Below are positions 36,812 to 48,400 of a stretch of 64,000 nucleotides of DNA, one piece after another. Position 1 is the stretch's first letter. Each line of letters opens with the position of its first letter. Under the pieces are notes generated by a model. That model was not told the DNA's origin and did no database searches. It saw only the letters and a program-made list of their open reading frames with translations. The stretch lies in assembly GCA_032164245.1 (NCBI GenBank), contig JAVMKO010000002.1:177636920-177700919 (forward strand), in the 5' to 3' direction. A program made the position numbers and the translations under genes. Source of the stretch: Sternotherus odoratus. Its lineage: Eukaryota; Chordata; Testudines; Kinosternidae.

Positions 36812-39019
36812 AATAAAATAGTTTATTTCTGGGGAAAAAAAATACATGTGGCGTTATATAGCACAAAACATTTCCCTGGAATATTTGTATCCCAAGTTCT
36901 TAAGTTCATTAGTTTGTCTATTTTATAATAGAGCAAAACTGATGAACCACTTAAGGCCCATAAACATGTTTTGTTTGAAACTAGAAAGTTTCACCCTGAT
37001 TCCTGCTTGTGGTACACAACAGTCTTGAGATGCATTATTCTGACAAATATAATGTTATGTCCCAGGGTCTATCCTTAGAGCAATCAAATTGGCTTTCTGA
37101 CTTGTGAATCATGTAAGAGACCAGAAAAGCAACTCGATTTTGAAGCATATGGTACAACAAATTTTGAAGTGTCCTAAGGCATCACAGAACAGCAATATAG
37201 TCCACAAGCTCTCCATGGAGAACCAATAGACTTTTTTCCCCACCAGTCATCTTTTTTCCCTGATGTGGCACTATTACCAGATATTTCATATTTTTCAGTG
37301 ATCACTTAAGCATTCAAGCAAATTGTATCTCTACCCAAGCCCATGTTTAAATTATTCATCCACATCAACCCTGAGATGAAATATATGGTACCTCTGACAT
37401 CTCAGTATGGAACTGTTTTTATCTGTAGGCTTTAAATAGTGTGCGAGATACAAAAAAGATGACAGTTTATTGCCTTCAGTGCAGCATAAATAAGGGTCCT
37501 TAAATCTGAGCAAGCAGAATAAAAATTCTATGAACAAGATGAGAAAACAGCAAAAATAAAGCAGCAAGATGAGCTTGATAATCACTCAATGCAATTCTAA
37601 ATAGTCATTTATAAGGTGGATAGAAAGTTGGTGCATTCTTTTCCAATGGACCCACCAGGTCCAACAGGGTCCCTTCCCTGGGAAAGGGTATCAATGGGGC
37701 CCAGGGAACTTTCCCTTGATTTGTCCCCTGGCATTCCAGACAGGAGGTACAGTACACTCATACCGGTCAATAGAAAAAGTATCACTTGGTCAGGAGTTCC
37801 CCCTCACCCCCCACCCATGAACGTGCTGCTCACAGGGTAGGGCATGTGCCAGGTGTAGTATTTCCTTTTGGTACTTTTTTGGGACAAGCAGCTGCACTTT
37901 AACCTCCCTGTCTGATGGGCCTTCCGTTCTCTATATATTATCTCACCTCTAGCTTGAAGTAGAAGGCCATTGTTTCAGGAACTAAGGTTTCAGCAACACG
38001 CCATTGACCCAGGTGTCCTGTTCGTAGGATCTTTCCAACTTTGGGTCATTTCTTTATTTTTCCACAAAACAGATTGTCAGAAAACGTGTCATTGGCGGCT
38101 CACACAATTCCTCCGGTTTGTCCCCTTTGGGGAAAGTCCATCCCACGCCCTCTAGGGAAAATCCATGTAGGCTGCCGTTCCTTCTCACAGGTATTTCTTC
38201 TCACCTATGCTTGCCATGGCTTATGGCTTGCCTGCTGTCTCTCCATCTCTGATTTGGCCTCAGTCCTTCCCAGAGGTTCCCCATTCTCAAAAAACCTCCA
38301 GTCTTGCCTGATTATCACCATCATCCATAGGAAGTATTCCCAGCTGCTGTTGAAAGGCAGGGCCTTCTTGTCCCAACACTGTTCCACCACTTCTTGTACC
38401 TTAGTGTGGGCTCTGGAAACTCCATCTCAGAGCTTCTCAAATTAAAAAAAGTCACAAATCCTTTTTAATGGAAAGTGGTAGGCAACCTCAATATGGGATC
38501 ACTACCAACCCTCCCTTAGTTTGCAGTTTGTTTAGCTAGAGCACATTTACAAAGCAGCACAAGTTTTTTGTTTAAATTATGAATGGAAGAGACTATGACA
38601 AAGCGTGGCAATCCAAACAGTCTCAGTAATTAATAACTAATGGACAGAAGAGAGAATCTGGAATGTATTAGTACAATAAAACAGAATCCTCAAGTACTTG
38701 CATATTTATTATAACAGCAGCAGCAGCAGCAAAACAAGAGACACATTATACATCTATGGACGTCATTGATTTTTGAAACTCAGTGAGGTAATTCACACCA
38801 CTGAAACAATGGAGCAGGATTTAAACTCCACAGAAATATGTTCAAATAAAATGATAATCATATGACTTGCACCTACCAATTGAAGAAATTTCAGTTGGTT
38901 GATTAAACAATCTCTTAAAAGATTACCTATAAAAGAAACAAAAAGAGAGCACAAACTCAATTTATCTTGAAAATTCTTAAGAAACCTCAAGAGAAGAAGA
39001 GACTGTTTTCATTAAGCTT

Positions 39020-39240
39020 CTCGGGGGAAGTCTACGCTACCATCTATGTTGGCAAAACTGACATCACTCTGGGGGTGTGAAAAAAACCCACCCCAAGCGA
39101 CGCAAGTTACACCACCATAAGTGCCAGTGTCGACAGTGCTATGCTGGCAGGAGAGCTTTTCCCATCAGCATAGAGCAGCTACACAAGAGATCTTACAACA
39201 GCACTGTAAGTGCTGACATAGTGCAGACATAGCCTAAGAA
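39020..39240. mobile_element. Non-autonomous DNA element (MITE)
   Basis: The left end AAGTCTACGCTACCATCTA and right end (inverted GGCTATGTCTGCACTATGTC) are imperfect partners. Inner motifs AGTGTCGACAGTGCTATGCT and GGCAGGAGAGC recall the MITE at 51015-51237. Confidence 0.5.
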
Positions 39241-39328
39241 ATGCATATTGGAAGCTCTCCAAGCCATCAACTGGAGGAATGGAGAGTTGGATCCTTAACA
39301 AGGAGCACTTTCTCCTTCAGTATTTTAA

Positions 39329-40260
39329 TGGAGAAGGTTCAGAAAAGAGCCACATGAATTATTAAAGGATTAGAAAACATGCCTTACAGTGAAAGACTCA
39401 AGTCTACTTAGTTTGTCAAATAAAAGGTTAAGAGGTGACTTGATCACAGTCTATAAGTACCTACACAGGGAACAGAAATACAGTATTAGAAGTGTCTTCA
39501 AGCTAGCAAAGGTATAACACAGGGGTGGGCAAACTACAACCCTTGGGCCATATGCAGCCTGCCAGCCATTTTTAGCCAGCCCACACTCCCGGCCTAGGGG
39601 AGCGGTGCCAGTGGCCCCGTGCTTCCAGCCCAGGGCGCCGGGCTGAACGCCCAGCTGAGCATGGTATGCAGGGTGGGGGTGGGGGTGGAAGGGGTTAGGT
39701 TGTGGGGTTTTGGGGGGTGGCGGTTAGGGTGGAGGGGGGTCTCCGGAGAGGGCAGTCAGGGAACAAAGAGCAGGGGGGCTTCGATAGGGGGTTGAGTCCA
39801 GAGGGGGACAGTTAGAGTGGAAGGTCTCCGGAGGGAGCGATCAGGGGACAAGGAATGGGGGGGGGGTAGATGAGTCAGGGGCTCTGAGGGGGGCAGTCAG
39901 GGGGCGGGAAGTGGATGGGGATTGGATAGGGGGCAGGGCCAGGCTGTTTGGCGAGGCACCGCCTTCCCTACCCAGCCCTCCACACAATTTAGAATCCCAA
40001 TGTGGCCTTCAGGCCAAAAAGTTTGCCCACCCCTGGTAAAACAAGATCCACGGTCTGCAATTTAAAGCTACACTAATTCAGTCTTAAAATGAGGCACAAT
40101 GTTTTTTAAAACAGTGAGGATAATGAGAACCATTGGAACAACTTACCAAGTATTATGAAGAATTCTTCAACACTGGCAATTGTTAAATCAGGATTGGATG
40201 TTTTTCCTAAAGATCTGCTCTAATTCAAACAGGAATTAATTCAGGGAAGTCCTATGCACG
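39329..40260 (+). mobile_element. CR1 3' fragment interrupted by a hAT element
   Basis: CR1 ORF2 end sequence (GAGAAGGTTCAGAAAAGAGC, AAGAGGTGACTTGATCACAG) and the 3' region (ACCATTGGAACAACTTACCA, GATTGGATGTTTTTCC) are continuous once the hAT at 39520-40035 is removed. All frames are broken. Confidence 0.8.
39520..40035 (+). mobile_element. Non-autonomous hAT element, second copy
   Basis: The ends CAGGGGTGGGCAAACT and AGTTTGCCCACCCCTG are as in the 25931-26791 element. The flanks GTATAACA and GTAAAACA agree at seven of eight positions. The interior is G-rich and non-coding. Confidence 0.85.
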
Positions 40261-41870
40261 TACAAAACCAGCATTTTAAAATTATTTTTATAGTTAAATA
40301 AAAACTACCTTAAATGTGCTGTTTACACAGGAAAAAAGTTTAACATGTTTTGCATCTAAAACTTGCTGATTTATTAAACAAAGTATTATCTGTAGTTAAT
40401 GGATTGAACTGAATGTTTATGGTCACCACATCCTTCAAGATTTTAGAACTACAAATCTCATCCTTTCAATTTGTTTTGATTCATACTGGAAGAGGAAAAC
40501 AAGCTTTGTAGCTTTGTCAACTCTCAGTTTCTCAACTTTGAATGAACTAGTTATTGGACTGAATTAGCTAAATAAATTGAAATGCAGAAGATAATCTCTG
40601 TACACCTGCAGAGGAGGATACTGTTGTCTACAACTGGTGTAGCACTTCAACACACTCTAGTCAGATGCTTCCTATCAGCACGGTAGGTTGACTATCTTTA
40701 AAGAATTAGCAGCAAACATATATTATATGTTTGTCTATGTAGTATATTTTAAATTTAATTAAAATTATTTTAATAGATAAGTAGTTTGGACTTTAACCTA
40801 GGTTGGCAGTTTCAAATTTAATTTTAAATAGATTTTTTTTAAATGATTTTACTGATTTTTTTTAAATCCACCTGACTGAATTACTAAGAGGGGAAGGGGA
40901 AAGCAGAAACAGGAAATGTACAGGTCTTCATATACATCTGAAAAGCAACAGAATGGCACAAACATATATTTTCCTTTTACAAATCCTTTAATCCCTTTTA
41001 CATCTACTAGGTAATTCATGATCGGATAAATTAAAATTCCAGTTGTCAATTTATCTTGAACAAACTCTGTTGTATTTCACGGATGTGTTAGTTTTACATT
41101 GGGCTTTTAATCCATCCTTTTATAACTGCAATTTCCTTTTGACGGATGGCTATAAATAGGTATAAAGAGTATAAAATGCATATTTAGTAAAATTTCCAAC
41201 TGCATATTTTCACAAGTCTCAAACTTTGAGTCTTGAGGGGGAAAAAACTGCCTACTTGAGAGCTAATTAACTTTGTGAGCATAAAAATAAAAAAGAACTG
41301 GACATATTATAAATGAAGTCTGTTAAAAGTACTTTAAATAAACCCCCGAAGGTGATTCTGACCCCCAGGTCAGCAGACACCTGCAACCACAATTTATAAT
41401 TTGCACCCTTAAAAAAACCTGCTGAGGTTATTTTTTAGAATTACAGAGAGATACATTGAAAATGCCACCACAAGGGTCAGACCTCACATCCAGAATTCAT
41501 GCAGGAGGCATATTTTAAAACACAACTAAGCTAGGAAATCCACCTACCAATTGGGTTATAATGCAAGGGTTGCGATCCCCTGAACTCCAGGGGTGGTAGT
41601 GGGCATCCCAGTTTGAAACTGCAGCGCACCCAGCAGCCGACCCTCTGCTCCACACACACGATTCTTCTTGTGACATTACAACACAACTAAGCGGGCACCT
41701 GCTACATCCCAGCCCGTGTAAGGAGGGAACAGGCAGCGCAGGGCTGGGCCATCCATTTCCCCCTCCCTGTAGGGCTGCCGTGCCCGGAGAGCTCCCACAA
41801 CAACCCGCCCGAGCTCCAAAGGGGTTGGTACCCGGCTGATGCCCACAACAACTTGCGGAGGAGCGTGTCC

Positions 41871-41892
41871 GGGGGGGGGGGGGGGGGGGGGG
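41871..41892 (+). repeat. 22-base G homopolymer beside the shared promoter
   Basis: An uninterrupted run of 22 G lies within the first kilobase of BZW2 transcription, as C on the transcribed gene's sense strand. It can form G-quadruplex structures and is prone to length error in sequencing. Confidence 0.9.
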
Positions 41893-41994
41893 CCCAGACA
41901 CGCACCAGCCAAACTCCCCCTCGCTTACCCTGCCCGCGGGCTGTTCCCGCCCCCCTCGCGCCTTTCCCCGCCAGAGGGTCCCCGCCGCCCTTAC

Positions 41995-42065
41995 CTCTGG
42001 GGGCCGCCCGGGCGCAGGTTCACTCGCCGGCGCGCAGCAGCCACACGCACAATGAAGCGCCTAAG
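41995..42065 (-). other. BZW2: BZW2 exon 1, non-coding (predicted)
   Basis: On the minus strand a textbook donor (CCAGAG then GTAAGG) ends an exon at 41995. A second good donor (GGGCAGG then GTAAGC) at 41929 would give a longer form. Exon 2 carries the start codon, so this exon is untranslated. The 5' limit is a guess from the CpG profile. No transcript evidence is available here. Confidence 0.5.
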
Positions 42066-42414
42066 ACCAGCGCCGCGGCGATACATTAGCGCCCCAGCTG
42101 TTCTCGCCCCGCCCCTGGGCCGTACCATCGGTCCGCTAACGCGGGGGGGATAGGCATGGAGACGACAGGAACCAGCACCCCACGTACAGAGCGCGGGGCC
42201 TGTCCGCTTCCCCCCACCCCCCGCAGAAGGCAGCGCGGCCGGGCGGCCCCCTGCGCTCGGAAATCAAACCTCCGTGCGCGGGGAGGGGTGGCCGCCGCCG
42301 CGCTCCCCCCCCCCGCTGGAGGGGGAATGGTTGGGCCCCCACCGGGGATGCAGCGGCTGGGGAGTGGGCACGCGGGGGCGCTGCCGGGTCCGGTCGGAGC
42401 GCGGAGGAGGCGCC

Positions 42415-42481
42415 ATGGCTCCCCCGCGGAGGGGCGCGCTGAGCGCGGCGGAGAGGGAGCTGCTGGCGGTGATCGCTCAAG
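42415..42481 (+). CDS. ANKMY2: ANKMY2 exon 1
   Basis: Coding begins at the ATG at 42415 in the context GCGCCATGG and gives [20 protein letters not shown]. The latter half, [10 protein letters not shown], aligns with the mammalian EEKELLEVI segment, while the first residues differ. The donor GTGAGG follows in phase 1. Confidence 0.9.
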
Positions 42482-45400
42482 GTGAGGCCGGGGTTAGCGG
42501 CTGAGCGCGGCCCGCTGTGGGACTGACCGGCGGCTGGAGCCGGGAGGAGCCTGACAGCCCCGCGAGCCCCCCAGGCGGCTCTTGGCCCCGCGTTCCCTAG
42601 GCCGGGGGCGGGCTGAGCGTTACTGCGGCGTTGTTCACTCGGTGGTACGGGGCCGGGGTCTGACGCTGGTTTGCCCGGGGAGAGCCGGGCGTGGACGGGG
42701 CCGCTTGGATGCTAGAAAGGGGGAGGCTCGTTTCCGCTTCCAGGGTCACCCCCGCGGCTGCAGCCCAGCTGCTGGCGCCGTTAACCCCGTTGGCTCCTGC
42801 AGGAAACCCCGGCGATTAACTGGGCTACCGGCCGCCGGATTCCCGGGCAGGCTGGGATCTGGGTCCGGGTCTCTCCCGCCCCACAAAAGGTCTCGGGGGG
42901 AAGCAGTTGAAACACTGACCCCCCGGAGGGCTGGGAGCTGCAGACTTTCCCGTCTCTCCTCCTCCTCTGCCCCGGGCTGCAAAGCCAACAGGTGTGGGTC
43001 ACCGCAGTCCTGTTGCCATGGCAAGCTCTCTGCTTGAGCAAACAGAGAGGAATCGAATCAGTAGCCCAGAGAACCAGCTGCCCCCTTCCCTGTTAGTTTC
43101 CCTCTTGCTCATTTTCCTTATACCCAGAGCCAGATTTAGGGTCAGGCGGCTGCCTGGGATGCCAGGCTTGGGGGATGCTGGGCTTGGGGTGCTGTTCTTC
43201 TTGTTAGTGAGAGAAGGGAAAATAGCCTGTTTGATGTACCATGTTTTAGATATTTTATAGGTGGATTTATTTTTCACCAACCTAGAGTACATTAGAAACT
43301 TCCACACTACATTTTTCTCAAGCATCCTACAATGTTGTTTGCCATGCCCTCGGAGGTATACAAGGGGCAGAGCGTCACTAGTCAGTGAGATATAAGACCG
43401 AATCAAAGAGAAGTGAGATATTGTGAACCTTGTTCTATTGTGTAATTCCAAAAGTGTACTTGTGTTTTAAGTCTTGAAGAGTGTAAGTAGTGACTAATAA
43501 AGGACATATTTAATAAGACACCAGAGATATCTATCGAACCTCTATCATCGTAGAAAGATAAAAGTATAAAAGAAATACTATTACTTTCTTTGCTGTACTT
43601 AACATGTAATCTTTGATGACTTTCTAAGATTACAGAACCTAGACTTTTGCACTCCCTGATAGTATATTTTTCCCCCTGTAGAAAATAAGATACCCCCAAA
43701 GAAGCCATTTCCCATTAATGCAAGTCTTCTAATTACTCTGTTGGTTTTAAATCTTCTTGGCTTTTAGCTTCTAGAATTTAATATTATTCATCCCTGAGTT
43801 TCTTCATGCTTTAGTCTGAGTATTTCATTAAAAATTAGAAATAGAAAGATTTTGCATTTCTTTGACTTTTAATGTCCACCCTTTTAGCCTCTTACTTTTG
43901 ATGGAACACCATTTTATTTTATTTTTTACCTCTTTTTTTTAAGGAAACACTGAGGAAGCTGGAAGGCTCTTGGGCAGCAAGAATGTCCGTGTCAATTGCT
44001 TGGATGAGGTACTTTTAATTTAGAAGTTTTGTTGCATCTTAGTGGTCTATCAAGGAGCAGTATCAGATTGGAAAGCTATTTACAGGTCTGCAGGCTTCCA
44101 AGGAGCTAAATAACACTATTATTTAGCACACAGGAAGCGGCAGACTTCTGAATAGCTTTTCAACCTGCAGCTATTAGTAAGCCTCTGAACTACTCTTAAT
44201 CTATAAAAGTATTTCAGAGGATTAATATCATTTTAAGTTTAGATATAGTATGTGTTCTCTCTCAAATTCTGCACAGGCTTTGCATGAGATGGTATAACAC
44301 GAAACTCACAAAGAGCTTATAATCTGCATTTCCTATTGCAATTCTTCCAGCAAATTCTGGATAACTGTGCCATCAAAACAATGATACCTTTCCCCACAGC
44401 ATGACTAAGGAGCCAGTGGCATTGACTAGGTCAGAAATGGGTACAGTCCTCTTTAGAGGCAGGGAGGAAGGAGAGAGGACAGTATAGAAGTCTCAAGAAC
44501 CAACACAGACCAATTAATATGCAACAGGGTAGTCTAGGGTTACCATACAGCTGGGTTTTCCCGGACGCAGCCTGTCTAAACTCAATAGTCTGGATCCATT
44601 ACAAAGTGGAGACTGTCCCTTCCAGACACTTTAGTTTAGAAACAGGGACTCACTGAAATCGTTCCTCTCAGTTCTCCAGTATTAGGAGGGGGTACACTGC
44701 CATACCTCTTACTCTCAATTAGAAGTGTTTGTAATTTTCATTCACTTTTCAATCAAGGTCAGGTGATAGTCTTCACAAGAAGTCATCCTCGTTGCTAAGG
44801 CTTCCCTTAAGATTAGGCTAGAATGGGGAAATATACACTAATGTAGCTACATAGTTGTAGTTGCATCAGTACAAACCCCTAATGCAGACCCACTGAACCA
44901 TTAACTGCAGCTTACCCCCTTTTTTTGCACTAGTGAAGTGGGTTTACAGAGGGGTTAGAACCCGTATAACTACACTGCTATAGTTGCACCAGAGAAGTTC
45001 TAAGGAAAAACCTTCAGCTACTGGGTGAACTCTTCCCTCACGTTTTTGGTATTGTAAATAGATGGTATGTGGGAGGGAGGAGGGTTAACAAAGTTATAGC
45101 TCCGTCAATTATTATTAAGAATTGACAGCATGACTTTCACAGTTGGGTGTCTATAAATCTTGGTAATAGACTGAGAGGAGCCTGAACTAAACTGAACTTA
45201 CTCCCACATATATGTAGTGGAAAAACTTTAATTTGCCAACCTAGGAGGCTGGCAACTTTCCTAGGTTTCTAGGGTATAATCTGTCTTTAACACTAAATAC
45301 ATGTAGAGAGCTTTGGCAAATGACAAAAGCTTTGTTTTTTGAAGACTGAATTGCATGGTAATAGTACAGAATAAAAAACACAAATAAAACCGTGTAATGA

Positions 45401-48400
45401 ATGAGTGGTGAAATCCATTATACATACAGTATAGTCCTTTTACCCAACACTTTGCTTTACGGTTTTGTTTTGTTAACCCACACGGCAAATGAGGCATTGA
45501 ACAAGGGTATGTAATTACCAGATAGGAGTCTCGACCAATACAAAGATCTGTAAATGTAATTACCACAAGTGTGTTTCTTTCTTTCTTTCTTGATTCTTCT
45601 CTCATTAGCATGGCATGACCCCTTTAATGCATGCAGCATACAAAGGGAAAGTTGACATGTGCAGGTTGCTCTTGCGGCATGGAGCGGATGTTAACTGCAA
45701 TGAACACGAGCATGGATATACTGCCTTGATGTTTGCTGGACTCTCAGGTAAACTCTTTCTAAATTTGTATTTTCCGATTTCAAATACGGCTGTCTGGACA
45801 ACAGGCCTATGAACAGGTTGCAATAGTTCATAATTCAGGACACTGCTTTAGGATGGAATAATAAAAAGATGTTATCACCTAAGTAATGGGTGGGTCTGTG
45901 TAACTGCAGAAGTACTAATACAACCCAGCCTGCAGGAAAGGTGCTGTTCACTCATTTTGTCCTATATTAAGTTGATGTGCTCATCTATTTGAGGCATTTG
46001 CTGTATAATTCCTACTGCTTAGGGAGGAATACTGCCGTACTTAGTCCCGGAGCCTTAAAATTCCATTTGTCATGCAATGATTTTCTTGCACAGCAGGGTG
46101 AATTCTGTTGACTTCCATTGAGTTTTTATGAAAGAGACACTCCCTTACTGAAGGATGGGGGGATTTTTAAGACTCTCTAACTGTAGTTTTTAATAAGCAA
46201 TACCATTTTAATACTTAGGAGGCTTGTCAAATTTAGTCTTTCTGTTGAAACAATGGCTGCAAGCAGATTGTAGTTCCCCTGAATGTATTTAGCAAAACTT
46301 TGGCAAGGGATAGATCCCTCACCCAATTTCCTTCCTCTTGGGATTGATCACTAACAGTTGACTGCATGTATCTGATTCTTGAACTTTGAGCTCCATTTAT
46401 TGTTACTGGTCATATGGTATTGTTTCTGTTCCCTGATTTAGATGAGCAATAATTCTCTTACAATCAGGAAAAGGGCTTTAAATCTCTGAATGAGGGGTAG
46501 AAGATAAGGGTTACGGAAGTTTGATTCTTTTTAAACTTCTTCCTTTCTGGGTCACTCAGATCTTTCCCACACTCTTAGCTAGGTGTGGAGACATTAGTGT
46601 ACAATATTAGTTAGATGTAGAGTGAAATCAGGGGCCCACAATCTCCAGTATAAATACTCCTGGATGTTAGTTTTCAGACTTTTAACCTTTGAGCGCAAAA
46701 AGAATGTGAGCACAGCTAAAGCAGTGTCACTCTAAAATTAGAGCAAATGCAAGAAACATTTTTATTTTTTCCCCTTTGTAGTTACACCACCCTAATCAGC
46801 ACTCCCACAAAAACAGAAAGTAAAGGAAGAGTACATCTGGAAAATAGAACTAACAAGCCTGGGTACAAATGTCTTTATTAGTCTGCCTGAAGGGCATCAG
46901 TTAAGTGATATAATTTAGCTTCATCTTATTTATTTGGTATTTATCCCAGCCTGAACACCTGCTTCCCATTGGAAAGAAAGGGACAATCTGTTCTTTGCTG
47001 TACGCTTCTGCTCCATAAGAGTACTGAATTTGTTCTTCTCTTAGAAAACAAGATGCTATAGTAGTACTGTCAAACTAGAATAGCAGGCCTTACACCTATA
47101 TTGCTACCCACTGAGGGGCCAAATCTTGGCATAGAGAGATACACACTGGATTCCGTGGGAATTAACATGCATAACTGAGGAGAGAATCTGACCCAGAGAG
47201 TGTGAATTTTTGTTCCTTGGGCTTTGCAAATAAGAGAAAAATATTGCTGGCTCTTTAATCTACTATTTTAAACTAAGGATATCAAGAATTTGTTGTGTCA
47301 ATGTTGTCCCTTTTAGGTCTTGAAGTTCAACTTGAAATTAGCTACTGGTATTCTCAAATGATGTGTATCTACAAAAGACAAAACAAAACTCTGCATATCG
47401 TCTCTCTCCAAATACAGGCAGCAAAGAAATCACCTGGATGATGTTAGAGGCCGGAGCAGAAACTGATGTTGTCAACTCCGTGGGAAGGACAGCAGCTCAG
47501 ATGGCTGCCTTTGTGGGTAAATTGAAATTATCTCCTAATTTTCACCAGGGCTATGATTATATGGTATGGTGGATTAAACTGTTTATTCTTGGAGGAACAT
47601 TGCCTCACATTTCTGCATTAATTTATTAAAAACAGAGGATTAGATTTTAATTCCATGTCTCCTCCCATATTGAGCGAGCAGACAGATTTCATTCTCAACA
47701 ATGTTAGAACATCTATGATCTTCCCCTCTGCTGAAATCTGCAAAGATAGTTGCTCCTGTGTTAAACGTGTGTAAATTACACTGGGTCATCACTTTTCAAA
47801 CCATAAGACAGACTGGGAAGTTCTTAAGATGTCTCAAGTAAAGGTATGTGTTTCAGCTTTAAGGTAACATGTGCTAGTGCGAACCTACAGTAACTCCTCA
47901 CTTAACTCCCTCCCAGTTAATGTTGTTTCGCTATTAGGTTGTTGACCCATTAGAGCAGTGTCTCAAAGTTTTCTGTCCACTGCCCCTTTCCACTTTCCCG
48001 AGTCCTCTCGCAGCCCTGGGGTGTCTCTGCTGGATATAAAGCTTCTGCTTTCAGCGGCATTTCAGCGGTACAAATAGAATACTTCCCATTTCAGCGGTGG
48101 CACAGGGCCTCCGTGACCCCCGGTGGGGGGGGGGGGTCTCGTGCACCCCCTGAGGTGCGCGCACCCCACTTTGAAGACCACTGTATTAGAGAACATACTC
48201 CTTTAAAGTCCTGCAATGTTCCCTTATAACGTTGTTTGGCTCCCCTGGCTCCGCCTGCCCGGTGCTCCTGACAGGGACCAGGTCTGTGGACTTGCCCCAC
48301 TCCACCTGCCTAGTGGAACGGGGCAAGCCCCCCGACCACACCCTGCTCCCTGCTGGGAATGCATGGCAGGCAGAACGGGGCAAGCCCCTGAGCCCCGACC

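Larger units (their letters stand above)
11975..41994 (-). other. BZW2: BZW2 intron 1 (30 kb)
   Basis: This intron lies between the presumed non-coding first exon at the CpG island and exon 2. Named elements are listed separately. The following stretches hold no gene, RNA or repeat I can identify: 11975-12648, 15163-16480, 17341-17754, 18712-18998, 19260-19480, 24300-25922, 26800-27320, 27718-28414, 30004-30356, 30651-31995, 32394-32822, 33766-34085, 34544-36540, 36830-39019 and 40261-41690. Sequence near 36545-36640 (CCCCGC start, CGCGGGGTCG later) and 37640-38400 looks repeat-like but is unassigned. Confidence 0.7.
41690..43050. promoter_or_regulatory. CpG island and bidirectional promoter of BZW2 and ANKMY2
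   Basis: A dense GC and CpG block spans the head-to-head starts of BZW2 (minus) and ANKMY2 (plus). The presumed BZW2 first-exon donor at 41995 and the ANKMY2 ATG at 42415 are only about 420 bp apart, so the two genes must share core promoter sequence. I see no TATA box at either start, as usual for broadly expressed CpG promoters. The gene pair is also divergent in human. Confidence 0.85.

Noticed and set aside
42136..43041. Several 78-151 codon frames at the CpG island
   Set aside because: They overlap on both strands, cross the ANKMY2 splice donor and have no recognisable domains; high GC removes stop codons by chance.
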